A stretch of 64,000 nt of DNA from Maratus speciosus (taxonomy: Eukaryota > Arthropoda > Arachnida > Araneae > Salticidae), in NCBI GenBank assembly GCA_963932465.1, contig OZ010792.1, positions 187,087,377-187,151,376 of the forward strand, read 5' to 3'. A program made the position numbers and the translations under genes. This document shows positions 1-10,722 of the stretch, one piece after another. The notes under the pieces are model-generated. The model saw nothing but the letters and a program-made list of their open reading frames with translations. It was not told the origin of the DNA and made no database searches. Position 1 is the stretch's first letter; each line of letters starts with the position of its first letter.

Positions 1-469
1 TGTTTATTTTTGTACTAGCTTTTTTTTTTTCTTTAGATTTAAATACATTTCATGTTTAGTTTGAAAGTATCTGTTACTTTCTAAATACTGAAATCTGCTA
101 AAAATGCTTATTTTAAAGCCTTGAAATTCATCTGAAAAATTGAAAGCAACATTCCTTCTTAATCTTATTCTATTTTATATTTCCATTAATTAAGCTGCTG
201 ATTAAGGCTGTTAATTATTGTTTCCTTTGTGGATATTTGTTTATTAGTTTACTTATAAATTATTTGTATATTTATAAAAAAGGATGTTGATTAGTATAAT
301 GTCGTTCACCCTTCCCCTCTCCTTGGTTGCTCAAAAATACACTAAAGAATAACTGTTAATCATTAAAACTTTATAAATATCACCTTTTTTTTCTACACCG
401 CACATAGATTTATTGCAATATCTAATTCTATTTATCTTCCAAATTATTAAAATGTATTTTTTAATTCAG
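1..469. other. Intron sequence upstream of the first visible exon
   Basis: AT-rich sequence with a polypyrimidine-containing acceptor at 461-469. I see no coding, RNA or mobile feature in it. Confidence 0.6.
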
Positions 470-572
470 GTCACTTCTATTTCATGGATTTACTACTGAT
501 GCTGAAGGCCGTAAAATGTCTAAATCTGAAGGGAATGTCATTAGTCCTTTTGATATAATATGTGGTTCAAAA
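470..572 (+). CDS. IARS2: IARS2-like exon with KMSKS loop (mitochondrial isoleucyl-tRNA synthetase)
   Basis: This exon encodes 34 residues plus one leading base that completes a split codon. It contains [20 protein letters not shown], the KMSKS signature loop of class I aminoacyl-tRNA synthetases, which stabilises the ATP transition state during isoleucine activation. The acceptor is ttcag before 470 and the donor is gtaaat at 573 (phase 0). The residues after KMSKS ([10 protein letters not shown]) match the bacterial/mitochondrial type of IleRS rather than a cytosolic one, by my recollection of the family. The N-terminal Rossmann half, the HIGH motif and the editing domain must lie upstream of the window. 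The gene assignment rests on this exon together with the five downstream ones, which join in frame. Confidence 0.9.
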
Positions 573-708
573 GTAAATTTACTTTTTTATTTATTGCTTC
601 ATAATTATGTAGTAATAATTATTTTTAAAACCAAGCTTTATTTTTTGATAACTTATCTTTGTATCATATGAATTAAATTTTTCCAAACAAACAACAACAA
701 CAAAAAAA

Positions 709-782
709 GCCCAAGCTGGGATTTAAACCTAGAACCTTTGACTTAAATTGCCAATGCTCTACAGATTGAGCCACCTAGCCTG
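709..782 (-). repeat. tRNA-like SINE head (lysine-type anticodon loop)
   Basis: On the minus strand the segment reads like a tRNA. It has a GGTGGCTC..GAGC D-arm, a TTGGC/GTCAA anticodon stem with loop AATTTAA, and a B-box-like AGGTTTAAATCC. The acceptor stem has mismatches and the sequence runs into an A/T tail (CAA repeats at 690-706 on +), so a SINE or tRNA pseudogene is more likely than a working tRNA. Confidence 0.55.
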
Positions 783-930
783 ACAAATCAAATGGCAGGC
801 ATATTTCACTCAGATAACCTTATTGGCAATAGCATCATGTTTTCCTGTGTAGACTGCTCAACAGAATATACCGCAGATAATGGAACTCCATTAAATGATG
901 GATACATATATACACTGTTATTAATATATT

Positions 931-1245
931 TTTTTTTCTTAATCATACTGATTTATAAAAATATCATACTAATTGAATTTTTTCAACTGAGAGAAAGAAC
1001 GCCTAATTTGGGACCTTTGACTTAAACTGCCAATGAATTCTTCCAAGTGAGTGAAAAAATGCCCAAGTCTTGATTCAAACCCAGAACCTCTGACTTAAAT
1101 TGCCAAGCGCATTGACAATTTAAGTTAAAGGGGCAATTTCAGTCAAAGTTTTTGGGTTCGAATCCTGGCTTGGACATTTTTTCACTCAATTGAAAAATTA
1201 AATTCATATGATATTTTTACCAATCAGTATGATTGAGAAAAAAAA
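931..1245. repeat. Two SINE-related copies in inverted orientation
   Basis: The arm 931-992 is the imperfect reverse complement of 1183-1245 (shared AATCATACTGATT / AATCAGTATGATT). Between them are two partial tRNA-like heads. One is on the minus strand around 1015-1110. The other is on the plus strand, with an intact B box GGGTTCGAATCC at 1154-1165. The phrase gacttaaattgcca recurs here and at 739-754, linking them to the SINE at 709-782. Confidence 0.55.
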
Positions 1246-1992
1246 GGTGTTTATGTTTTGAAAATTAAATTTTTCTAATACTAGGGGGCTCCGCCCCCCT
1301 GCTTGCTATGCTCTCCCCCCCCCCCCCCTGGTAATCGCTTTGTGATTCCGTTCCTATCGTAAAACAATCCCTATTTTCTAGCCAACCCCAGACATGATTG
1401 TTTCGTGTTTCTATTCTGGATCGCTTCGCGATTCCTCTTTTTCTGTGCATTCAATTTTTAGATTCCACATGGTAAAAATGCACTCCTCCCCAACTTCTGA
1501 CAATTTTATTTCTTTATCTCCAAGCACATAATCATTAGAGCTTACAGAATTTCATAATTAAAAGAATTATTAAATATAAAATCATTGCAAAAAGGTAAAA
1601 TTTATAATTTGAATAATTACAAATTAAATAAATTTATAATTAAATAAAATTATAAATTAATGGAAAATTAAAAGTTAAAAATATTGTAAATTAAAAATAA
1701 ATATGTTAAATTTAAAAAGTAACAAATTTATTAAAATTATTTGAAATTTTTTATCCTTATCTTTGTAATGAAGTCGCTAATTTGTAGTTACAGTAAATAA
1801 TCTTATCATTATCATATAAATCTCCTCTCCTCTGAAATTTTCACTTCACCGCCTTTTCTCCACCAACATAGGGGAGGGTAGTACACAGTAAGACGAAAAT
1901 TATTATTACTTAATGAATGGCGATGATTTTTATGTTTTTGAAAAAAAATTTCCTACATATTTAAGTTACACAAATACGCTACACATTAATGT

Positions 1993-2589
1993 ATTAAACA
2001 AAAACATAATTTGCAGAACAAATTAAAAAAGAAAATTTATTTCCTACATTGTTTAAGCCCGAGAAGGGACAGATATTAAGATGTTTCATTCAGTTAGCTC
2101 TACGTTTAATGTTATATTTTTGTAATAAATAAGTTAAACCAATTGAACATTAAAAAATAAAATTCAAACAGTATGATACTTTAAACATCCTAAAAACTTG
2201 GATTCCGTTCAAATGGAAACGAAATAAATCTTAGACTTTTTTTAAAGGTTTGTATTTTAGACTTGCCTTATGATTTTATGTACAATCATCATAAACATAA
2301 TACAAAATCCGCAATACAAATATTTACATCTAACAAATGGAAAAAGTCTAAGATTTATTTCATTTTCATTTGAACGGAATCCAAGTTTTTAGGATGTTTA
2401 AAGTATCATACTGTTTGAATTTTATTTTTTAATGTTCAATTGGTTTAACTTATTTGTTACAAAAATGTAACATTAAACGTAGAGCTAACTGAATGAAACA
2501 TCTTAATATCTGTCCCTTCTCGGGCTTAAACAATGTAGGAAATAAATTTTCTTTTTTAATTTGTTCTGCAAATTATGTTTTTGTTTAAT
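1993..2589. mobile_element. Foldback element with 249-bp near-perfect arms
   Basis: 1993-2241 is repeated in reverse complement at 2341-2589, with only isolated differences and a ~99-bp loop. The tetranucleotide ATGT flanks both sides (1989-1992 and 2590-2593), a likely target duplication. Long arms, a short loop and no ORF mark it as a foldback MITE nested inside the 1871-5269 element. Its transcript would form a long hairpin. Confidence 0.75.
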
Positions 2590-3142
2590 ATGTCAAGTTT
2601 TTTAATAACTACTGCATTCAGGCAAACACTCAGATGAACTCATTTCAAAATTAACGGAATGCGCCATCATTAAGGTTTTTTTTTATCGCATCCAATTTGT
2701 GGTGTAATTTACCAATGATTAATCCAAAATGGTTCATGAAAGCAATAATACAGGTTGTCGTTGTTTGGTCAAAAACTTCCAATCTGAGTATAAAAAATCA
2801 AAATTTAGTTACCTCCATTTTCCACTTGGGAATGCTATGAATGCAAAAATAGTGTTATATATTTAATGCTAATATTTAACAACAGTATAGCTGTTATTCA
2901 GTAAGACATAAAAAAAAACCCGCCAGTTTTACTTTAAAAAAAAAAAAAAATTACCTCTTTTCCTCGCAGGAACGATGTAAACGCAAAAGGAAATTGTTAC
3001 CTAAGTTAAACTTCGGGTATTTATTTTGCGGCAACACCAGCCGTTTCTGTGCCAGGCAAAAAAAAAAGACCTTGAGGAAAAATTTTAGATAAAAAAATGA
3101 TATAGACATAACGTTAAAAGCCCCATCTTTTTAAAATTTACA

Positions 3143-3552
3143 AATAATGGACCCCATCAGTGGTGATGTCAAAGGCAACTCAATTCAGCATACCAAACAT
3201 AAATTGGATCCAAATAAACCACAGAGTTCAGAAACAGATGGGGAGGAAACGTGATGGTTTGGCATAAAGCTAAAAACCTAACCTTGAAGTCAATTAAAAC
3301 CTTTCACAATTCGCTCCAAACAATTGCGGGTAGCTTTGAAAACCTTCCATTCCAAATAATTCAACACTGGTTCCATATGCTCGTCTAGTTTGGACCGAAT
3401 GATCCGAGCAATACCTGGCTTCATATTGCAAGCCGTTTGGACGCATGGTGCATCTCTTATACACTCAACTTTCTGGGTTTGTTTGGATCCAATTTGCGGT
3501 TCATACACGGAGTTAAGTTGCCTGTGACGTCACACTGATGGGGGCCATTATT
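3143..3552. mobile_element. MITE with ~40-bp imperfect TIRs
   Basis: The left end (AATAATGG, CCCCATCAGTG, GATGTCA, GGCAACT) is found in reverse complement at 3511-3552 (CCCCATCAGTGTGACGTCAC). The interior is less AT-rich than its surroundings and has a 72-codon minus-strand ORF (3290-3508) containing IARIIRSKLDEHMEPVLNYL. I do not recognise that peptide; it could be chance or a relic of a transposase or captured exon. No clear target duplication was found. Confidence 0.55.
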
Positions 3553-4565
3553 TTTATTTCTTGTTGATACACAAAAGAAACTGCCTATGAACAATACATA
3601 TATTACACAGCGAAAATGTCCTTGTGCAACGCTGATGTCATATTGACGATGTAACCGGAAAAATAAATTTAACTTATTTAAAAATTTATTAACTTCTAAA
3701 CGCCGGAAAAATTCAATTTTTACGCCATCTTAAAACAATAGAAACAGTCCAGAATTGGTTTCCAGCCAATATATCTTAACGAAATTAAAACTTCATCTGT
3801 AAATAAATAAAAGAAAACACAAATAAATCACAAAATTAACACCTTTTTAATCGAACTACGCGCTTATCTGTATGTAACTTCTTATAGTCACACTTAAAAA
3901 TCAGTATCGGTAAAATTTATTTACATTTTTTGACGTCATATTCACCTACTTACTGTATTTACTCATATTAATGTTTCTTGTATTACTTTTATTTCCACTA
4001 TGACGCCATATTCATCTTATTTTTAATTCTTTACAAAAAATTATTTTAATTCCCTTTTTCACGTGTTCACAAATCTTTCAACTGGAAATTAATTGCTGGA
4101 GAGAAAAATTTATCACGGCTTTTGAATTTTTTGCAACAGTAAGAAATGTTAAATTTTATGAGAAAATGTCCATTGATTCTCAATGAAAATAGCAAAATTT
4201 GTAATTATTAAGAAAAATATTTGAATAATTTAAATAAAACATAGCCTGGGTTATAATCCACCCATATACAAAGGCATTTTATTATCCGTTTTCTGTCTGA
4301 TATCAGGCAAAAGTTTTTACACTTTAAATTTATAATATTATTAAAATTAACAAAGAATAAAAAGTGAGTGGTATCAGGGACAAAAAGGTGGGAAGAAAAA
4401 ATCAAAAAGTTACGATCTCCATAGGCTTTTCTATGTTAAATTAACATTGAGAAGTGACACTGGAAATAAATAAGTATTGCGCTGCCGCGCAATGGTTAAC
4501 AATAAATGGTTTTAAAAAAGTTATTTATAAAAGCACAGAAACAGCATAACGGAGTATCGGAAATT

Positions 4566-4601
4566 GTCTCACTGTGTACCACAAGTGGTACACAGTGAGA
4601 C
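4566..4601. repeat. Perfect 17-bp palindrome made of the element's terminal motif
   Basis: GTCTCACTGTGTACCAC, a two-base AA centre, then its exact reverse complement. The sequence contains the TACACAGTGAGAC motif found at both ends of the host element 1871-5269, so it looks like two TIR ends joined head to head. Confidence 0.8.
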
Positions 4602-4883
4602 ATTGTATATATTTTCATAAATCGTACATTTTTACACTCTATCAATAATTTTCTGCAGTTTATGATTTCTAATTAATATTTCTAGATTTTCAAACTATTA
4701 AAAATATGAACATCGGGTGGACAATGGCAGACCTTGGGCTACCTTCATGCAAATTTTCAGCCTCTTACGTTTAGTAGATTTCCCTAGCCATCGCACGCCC
4801 ACACATACACACAGAAAGAGAGAGAGAGAGGAAAAAAACCTTTTATTAATAAATTTTTTTTAACATCAGAAGCACATAGTAGG

Positions 4884-4923
4884 TACACAATGAGACACGT
4901 CTCACTGTGTGTCTCATTGTGTA
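4884..4923. repeat. Second internal inverted copy of the terminal motif
   Basis: TACACAATGAGAC at 4884-4896 pairs with GTCTCATTGTGTA at 4911-4923 and surrounds a further GTCTCACTGTGT. These are diverged copies of the TIR motif of the surrounding element. A CA/GA-rich microsatellite lies shortly before it at 4799-4830. Confidence 0.65.
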
Positions 4924-5698
4924 TTTTCGTTACATTGTAACAAAATGGATGCCACATCTGTTACATCAATTTCATCGCTTTAAAAAGTTTATGCCATTTC
5001 GTCGAAATAGTCTCCTATTAGATATAGCTAGGTTTGGTTAAGTAAATATATGTCATATTGAAGGAAATAAACACTAAAATAGACATTTATGTAACTTTAA
5101 CCACTATAAAAAAAAAGAATTATTTACTATTTTGCCTGACAAGTAACTGAAGTGACGAAACTACATCCACGTGTTGCATAAGATGAAGTCGTTATGTGTG
5201 TGTGCCAGCTTGGAGAAAAAGTTACAACTATATGTCAAAGTGGCTATCTCACTGTGTACTACTCTCCCCTATGTGTGTAAAATTATATATATAATGTTAC
5301 AAATGTTGTAAATAGTGTTTGTGCTTAAAAATAATGTAAATAGTTCAATTAAGCTCTCTTCATAAGCTAATATTAGTTTTTGTTGCATTGAAATATCTCA
5401 ATTTGTTGATTTTCTGCAAGCAAGTAAACCCTATTGGATTTCAATGGGAGTCTATGGAAATTTAGCAAAATACTGGAAATAGTGCACAGTTAGCGTCACT
5501 TTTGACAACTAATTTTGGTTGCCAAATTTGGCGATAAACTTGGCAACGCTTGGCGAGAGAGCCTCCCCCTTGGTAACTTCTCTTATAGCGTCAGAAAGCT
5601 CTGACCAATCAGATGCGTTTCACGGTATCTACACAGATTTCCATTGGTCCATTTCCAAAGCATTACTTTTTTTTTATATATACAAGGAAATAGTATCC

Positions 5699-5773
5699 TC
5701 ATATGCAGGGATCTTGCTGACTTTTAACCAGCCATATAAATTCGGAAAATCAGTAAAAAAAATTGTAGCCAAA

Positions 5774-5804
<31 letters not shown>

Positions 5805-6771
5805 GAAAAATAGCAAAATAGATTTGTTATGAAACATTGATTCTAAAATCGTTCTTGAACCCCCATTTTTAATAAGGTTTGGCATCTGTTTCCAGAATAC
5901 TGTCTGTGACTTTGGCTGATGCTTAAAATCAAATGGTATTGAGAAATGCATCTCTAAACAAAAATAGATTGATTTTCATCTTAAGGGTGTTCTCAAATCC
6001 AAAAGGGCAACTTTCTGACATAAGTTTTAATTTATTTTTTTCGAAAATGCATGAAACTAGCTGGTGTTGTTGTTCAGAAACTATGTCATTGAGCTTTTTT
6101 TTCCATTTTTTTGCAAATGCAATAGATCTTTCAGAAAAGAGTGTCAAAGTGGGCATTTTGTACCGAATTTCCACGCGAAGGAAGAAAGAGCACTCAAAAG
6201 CGGGCGAAAAATGTGTTTGTCACGTGATCAAATTCGCTTATAATTCAATAGGTAATGAATTGATCAAAAAGTGGAAAAAACAGTTCAATTCCAAATCGCT
6301 TCCATGCCAGGCTTTCCAATTTTATACCTTTCCGTTAAAAAATGAATTTGTAAATGTGTCAAAATGTTTTGCATTTGTTGAGCAGAGCAGTTAAGAACAG
6401 CCTTAACCATTTTGTTTCCTGATGGGAAAACATGATTAAAATGCATAACTTTTGATATTGTGTTTGTGCAGTACAGAATCTGAGAAATGGTACATTTCAA
6501 ATCTCTTTTTAAACTTTGAAGACCGGTTTTCTAATTTATTAAATTTTTTATGTATTTGCCTTTTTTACATGTTACTTAATGACTGAGTACCAGATCTTGA
6601 AATTTATAAGAACTGAAGACTAGAAATTTATAGAATATTAGGTGTTAGCCACCGATTAAGGAACGTGTTTCATAGTTAATTACTATTTTGAAAAAATTTC
6701 AAAATTTTGAAGCATAAATAAGATATGAATAACAATTTAGTAGTTTAATAATTTATTTTTGTTTGTCTTAG
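5699..6771. other. Rest of intron 1, no gene recognised
   Basis: This stretch contains an A tract at 5777-5804 and a 153-codon plus-strand ORF at 5933-6394. The ORF has no motif I recognise, is overlapped by minus-strand ORFs and has intron-like composition, so I do not annotate it as a gene. The acceptor of the next exon is at 6762-6771. Confidence 0.5.
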
Positions 6772-6897
6772 GTAGGTAAAATACCTGCATATGGAATTGA
6801 TGTGCTTCGTTGGTGGGTAGCTGCTCATGCATGTCAGCATGAAAATATTGCTGTGAAAATGCAAATATTAGAGGAATGCTCACAGAATATAAATAAA
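6772..6897 (+). CDS. IARS2: IARS2-like exon, end of the catalytic domain
   Basis: This 42-codon exon is phase 0 at both ends. It lies between the acceptor gtcttag and the donor gtaaatat. It encodes VGKIPAYGIDVLRWWVAAHA and continues to QNINK. The YGxDVLRWWVA block directly follows the KMSKS loop in isoleucyl-tRNA synthetases and leads into the helical anticodon-binding domain. The reading frame would continue a little way into the intron, but the splice consensus and the match to the family end it at K. The upstream intron is 6.2 kb and filled with nested elements, none of which disturbs the splice sites. Confidence 0.92.
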
Positions 6898-7029
6898 GTA
6901 AATATATTCATAATTTATGTGACATTTTTAGTACAATGTAAAGAATGTGTGAAATCAAGTTTATTTTATTGCCTGATTTTTTATTTGTTACATGAATTAA
7001 TTCAGTCAACATTTTACTAAAAGGTGTTA

Positions 7030-7220
7030 AATATATAAAATATAAAATACAAAAAATTGTATGTCTAAAACCTAGTACTTTCAAACACAATCATATTCGT
7101 CATCAGGGTTGAACATAGAAAATACGAAATCAGAGAACTAAGTCCTTTCGAATCAGTATCTATTGGAATGTTCCAAATGAATCATAGGGTAGGTTAGCTG
7201 GTGGGACATTTATTCTAACT
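7030..7220 (+). repeat. Outer inverted repeat, left copy
   Basis: The segment with TCTAAAACCTAGTACTTTCA and GTCCTTTCGAAT recurs in reverse complement at 22195-22390 with scattered differences. It marks the left border of a 15-kb block of insertions. It could be one TIR of a disrupted DNA transposon, or one of two copies of a short dispersed repeat. Confidence 0.65.
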
Positions 7221-7515
7221 TAGTAAATCTTATGTCTTAATGCACATATTTCAGATATAAAATTTTACTGCCCTCGTGTAAAGGAGATTGTCCTTTAGGC
7301 CGTGGCTGATCGTAAAAGCAAAACATACATACAATAATCTCCAGGTATGATGAGATGTTCCAAAAAAAACTTCAATGTGGTATACGAAGAGTACTTTATT
7401 GTTTCATGATGAATACCGGGGAGAGGTACAAGCAGGGGATGAAAACATTAGCTTCTGTTTAGAGCAGCATCATGAGGCAAGAGTCAGAGCAAAAGTGAGT
7501 TGATTATGCAATTAA

Positions 7516-8478
7516 CAGGGATGAGATTCTTCCGACTTTTATCTGAATTTCCGACTTTTCGTAAACTTTTGAGAAAATTTTTGACTTTTTATCTGTAAGA
7601 AAAAAAAATGATTTTTGCCGTTTTTTTTCTTTTTGGCAGCGAAAAAATGCACCAAACGAGACATATCGCACCAGAATTGCATTGCATTTTCTCCACGATT
7701 CTTTGACGAAATTAGAGTTTTTTTCGTGATCTTTTGACAGAATTCACTTATTTTCCTCGATCTTTTGATGGAATTCGCATATTTTCCTTGATCTTTTGAC
7801 GAAAATCGCCTTTTTTCCACTTTCCTTTGACGAAATTTGCGTTTTTTTCGCGATCCTTTGACGAAATTCACTTTTTTGCAGCCTTTTGACGATTCACATT
7901 TATCCCCTCTATCCTTTAACTAAATTCGTGTTTTTTCAGTGAATCTTTCTCGAAACTTGCATTTTTCCGCGATCCTTTGCCGAAATTCGTTTTTTTTCTT
8001 CACGATCTTTTGACGAATTTCACGTTTTTTCCGTAATCTTTTGACGAAATTCGCGTTTTTTCTGCGATCTTTTGACGAAATTCGCGCTTTTTCCGTGATC
8101 TTTTGGCGAAATTCGCGCTTTTTCCGCAATCTTTTGACGAAATTCGCACTTTTTCCATGATCTTTTTGACGAAATTCGCGTTTTTTCCACGATCTTTTTG
8201 ACGAAATTCGCATTTCCTCTGCGATCTTTTTGACGAAATTTGTGCTTCTCCCGCTTTTTTGATGAAATTCACGTTTTTTCCATGATCTTTTGACGGAATT
8301 CGTGTTTTTCCAGCGACCATTTGACGAAATCCACATTTTTTCGAGCTCTTTGACAAAATTTGTGTTTTTTGCCTGTTTTGTGTAAAATATGATTTTGCAC
8401 GCGGTATTTTAGTTTTTTACCAAATTTTAGCTTATGTATATTTTCAGACTTTTTGTTCTTTACCCACTTTCATGCCTG
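7516..8478. mobile_element. 963-bp insertion in repeat A, CAGG..CCTG ends, 6-bp target duplication
   Basis: Repeat B (around 21186) is the empty site. Copy A is flanked by AATTAA at 7510-7515 and again at 8479-8484, while B has a single (A/G)TTAA there. The insert begins CAGGGATGAGATTC and ends TTTCATGCCTG, giving short imperfect TIRs (CAGGSATGA). Most of its length is a 31-bp minisatellite. It codes for no recognisable transposase, so it is a non-autonomous DNA element, possibly hAT-like by its CAGGG ends, though hAT duplications are normally 8 bp. Confidence 0.75.
7690..8365. repeat. Minisatellite of ~31-bp units inside the insertion
   Basis: About 20 tandem units resemble GATCTTTTGACGAAATTCGC followed by a T-rich stretch and TCCGC. 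Units are 31-32 bases, and the most regular ones lie at 8030-8260. Because 31 is not a multiple of three, the long minus-strand ORFs over the array (7539-7871, 7920-8336 and 8000-8356) give the same peptide words (EFRQK, ANFVK, RISSK) in rotating frames. I treat them as by-products of the repeat. Confidence 0.85.
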
Positions 8479-9290
8479 AATTAAAATTCACGTGCTTGGC
8501 ATGATACAATATCGCCAATATACAAGTATTTTGCGCCATGCACAAGGGAGAAACAAACATTGGCTGGTAAAAGATTGGCCAAATACATGTGGTGAACTTA
8601 TATGTATAATGTATTTGAATTGCGTAGGGGTCCCATATTTTGAGGTTTCTAGATTCTTGTGGTATGGGAAATGAAAAGAGGCAGTGTACTTTGATACAAA
8701 TGCGGTTAAGTAAAAACGGAAAAATGTTTCTGAATAAAGACAAAGGGAGGGAAAAAAATAACAGAATCATTAGGCGAAAGGGCATGTGAAATTGCAGTTT
8801 CTGAGGCAGATCTGATAGCAAAGCTCAGTTTGCATGTCGACTGCAGCTGATACAAAAATATGCCGCATTATAATACATATGAATGTAACGGTCCGGATTT
8901 TAAGGTGCAGTGAGAAAATAAATCTAATGAATAGGCTACATGTTAAGTGATTTTTAATGATGTGCTAGATGCATGACCAAATAAGGATAGGAGAGAAGTT
9001 AAAATGTTTTTGTATAAACTGATCGCAGTAACATTTTTCTACAAGGTTAAATCTTATGTGAGAAAGTATCTCAAAGTAGAATTGGAAGACTGAATCACTG
9101 GTTTTATTTTATTAAAGGAAATGAGTAACTACAATAGTTTAATTTAAATGTGAGGAACTATTACTGCAAGTGATATATTTTTAAATCTTAGATTTAATTG
9201 AACCGCAGTGGGTAAAAATAATGCCTTAAAATAAATAAAGAATTAAATTGAATTTTGAAGTGAAACTGTGGGGGGGGGGGGGGGGGATAA

Positions 9291-10722
9291 AAAAAGCAAG
9301 TTGCTGTCATGAAAAATCTCTTTAATCAATAGTTCAACAGTCCTAAGAGATTTTATGAATTCTTATATTATAATTTACATTTCTGGATATCCATCTTTAA
9401 AAAAAACTTTTTTTGCAAAAATTTTGTACCTTGGTTTTTATTTTTTTTTCTGAGTCGACTCTGACAGCAAAAACTTAAGCAGCATATAGATATTCCACTG
9501 ACTGCTTTTCATGAAAATAGTGATCTTGATTAGGATCATTCTATGAAATAAATACAAGTACTAACAATAAGAAAATATAATATATAAACACAAATGCAAC
9601 ACTAAAAGTAATGGGTATGGTAGTAAATGAAATACATATATTTGTAAATTAAAATGCAAATGTAATATGATGTAAGAAATGAAAAAAAAATGATTATAAA
9701 AGAAAAAATATATATATTGTTTATGCACGCAGCATAGGATGACAAAAAAAAAAAGAAGTGCATGGTGCACGCCCATAAAAAGTGTGTCACCCTTAATCTT
9801 GTGTAGACCACAAGTATTAGGGCATCAGCCTTAGATGAGGAGGGAGCTTTGAGACTCATACAGCGCCTACTTATATGAGTCCCTGCTCCTCCAACAAAGA
9901 CTCTAGCGGTCCTCTAAAAGGAGCACACGTCGGTTTACAAACAAAAGGAGATTTTTTTATGTGAATTGGAACACCAATTCAAAGGGGTTGTCTCTCAACA
10001 CTATGAAGCTTGGACCCTTAGGGCAATAATTTTGAGCGGGAACAAAGCTTCGAAGGGGGTAAATTAGAAAAAGTAAAAGAAAATTGATATATATATCAAA
10101 TCAAAAAGTGGTAGACAATCCTAGAGTGAAGAGAGACGAGAAAAAAATAAAATGTCACAATCAGGTTAAATAATGCACAAGTCATATAATTAAAAGGTAA
10201 CTGGTTCACTTAAATGATAATGTGATTAAGTTATATGAGAAGAAAAACTAAAAGTAGTTTTTTTTTTAAACAAATGTAACTATTAAATGCAAGAGTTATC
10301 ACTGTTAAATTAAGTGTGAATATAGAAAAAAACATAAAGAAAACTTAAAAATGTAAGTTAAGTGTTAAGTTAGAAAAAAAATAAAAATGTAAATAATAGT
10401 TAAGTGTATGTAAATAACATAAAAGAGTATAATGTGATATGAAAAGAGTGTAAAGTGATGCAAAATATTGTTCACAAGAGATCTTCAAAGCAAACAGTCA
10501 TGGGCCAGCCGTAATGTTGTCAAAGATCAGTTGCAAGCAACATATGTACAACCGTGGTCTTTGGTTGCACACCTAGCTTCACAATACATGTCATAAGAAA
10601 AAATAGTAGTTGTAAACAATAGTATATTACTTTCTTTTTCTCAGGTTATAAGTGTGTGATTAAAAAACATTAGGAAAACTGTTATTCTCTACATGACTTG
10701 TTGCATCAAATAAATGTCCATA
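9291..10722. other. Gene-free stretch between repeat A and the Gypsy pol remnant
   Basis: AT-rich, with A tracts and low-complexity ATGTAA words. A slightly richer patch lies at 9775-10060. It would be the 3' non-coding end of the minus-strand Gypsy element if that element still has one. I could not find an LTR pair here and downstream of gag. Confidence 0.4.

Larger units (their letters stand above)
1871..5269. mobile_element. DNA transposon with GGGGAG..CAGTGAGAC-type TIRs and TA target duplication
   Basis: The left end at 1867-1894 (CATAGGGGAG then GTAGTACACAGTAAGAC) and the right end at 5246-5273 (reverse complement CATAGGGGAG then AGTAGTACACAGTGAGA) match over about 27 bases with few differences. 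TA at 1869-1870 and 5270-5271 is the likely target duplication, as in Tc1/mariner-like elements. I found no transposase ORF in the 3.4-kb interior, which holds a foldback element, another MITE and internal copies of the terminal CAGTGAGAC motif. The element is non-autonomous and its superfamily is uncertain. Confidence 0.7.
1281..5698 (-). mobile_element. Non-autonomous Helitron, interrupted by a TIR element
   Basis: Read on the minus strand, the 5' end is TCCTTGTATATATAAAA and the 3' end is a GGGGGCGGAGCCCCC hairpin followed by CTAG and a flanking T. This is the Helitron arrangement (5' TC, terminal hairpin, CTRR end, insertion next to T). The same two ends recur at 26290-27778. About 3.4 kb of the interior is a later TIR insertion at 1871-5269, leaving about 1 kb of Helitron. 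No Rep/helicase is encoded. A long C-run (1315-1328) sits beside the hairpin. Confidence 0.7.
7279..9290 (+). repeat. Direct repeat copy A (~1.05 kb without its insertion)
   Basis: It starts with the palindrome AAAGGAGATTGTCCTTT and ends in a G run (9270-9286). The same sequence, in the same orientation and with few differences, occupies 20954-22003. Without the insertion at 7516-8478, copy A is within a base or two of copy B in length. The repeats surround a Gypsy element and might be its LTRs, but the ends are not TG..CA and 1.4-3 kb of other sequence separates each from gag or pol. A dispersed non-coding transposon is therefore equally possible. The ORFs at 8444-8821 and 8492-8674 recur at 21160-21528 and 21199-21381 only because the DNA is repeated. 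Confidence 0.75.

Noticed and set aside
5933..6394. 153-codon ORF on the plus strand in intron 1
   Set aside because: It has no recognisable domain, its composition is intron-like, and it is overlapped by comparable ORFs on the other strand. It also lies inside the intron of the tRNA synthetase gene.
7539..8356. Long minus-strand Lys/Arg-rich ORFs that look like a repetitive protein
   Set aside because: They are frame-rotated translations of a 31-bp minisatellite, and the same words appear in more than one frame.
8444..8821. ORF conserved between 8444-8821 and 21160-21528, suggesting a gene
   Set aside because: Both lie in copies of one repeated DNA segment that is equally similar outside the ORF. 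There are no domains, and a second ORF on the opposite strand is equally shared.
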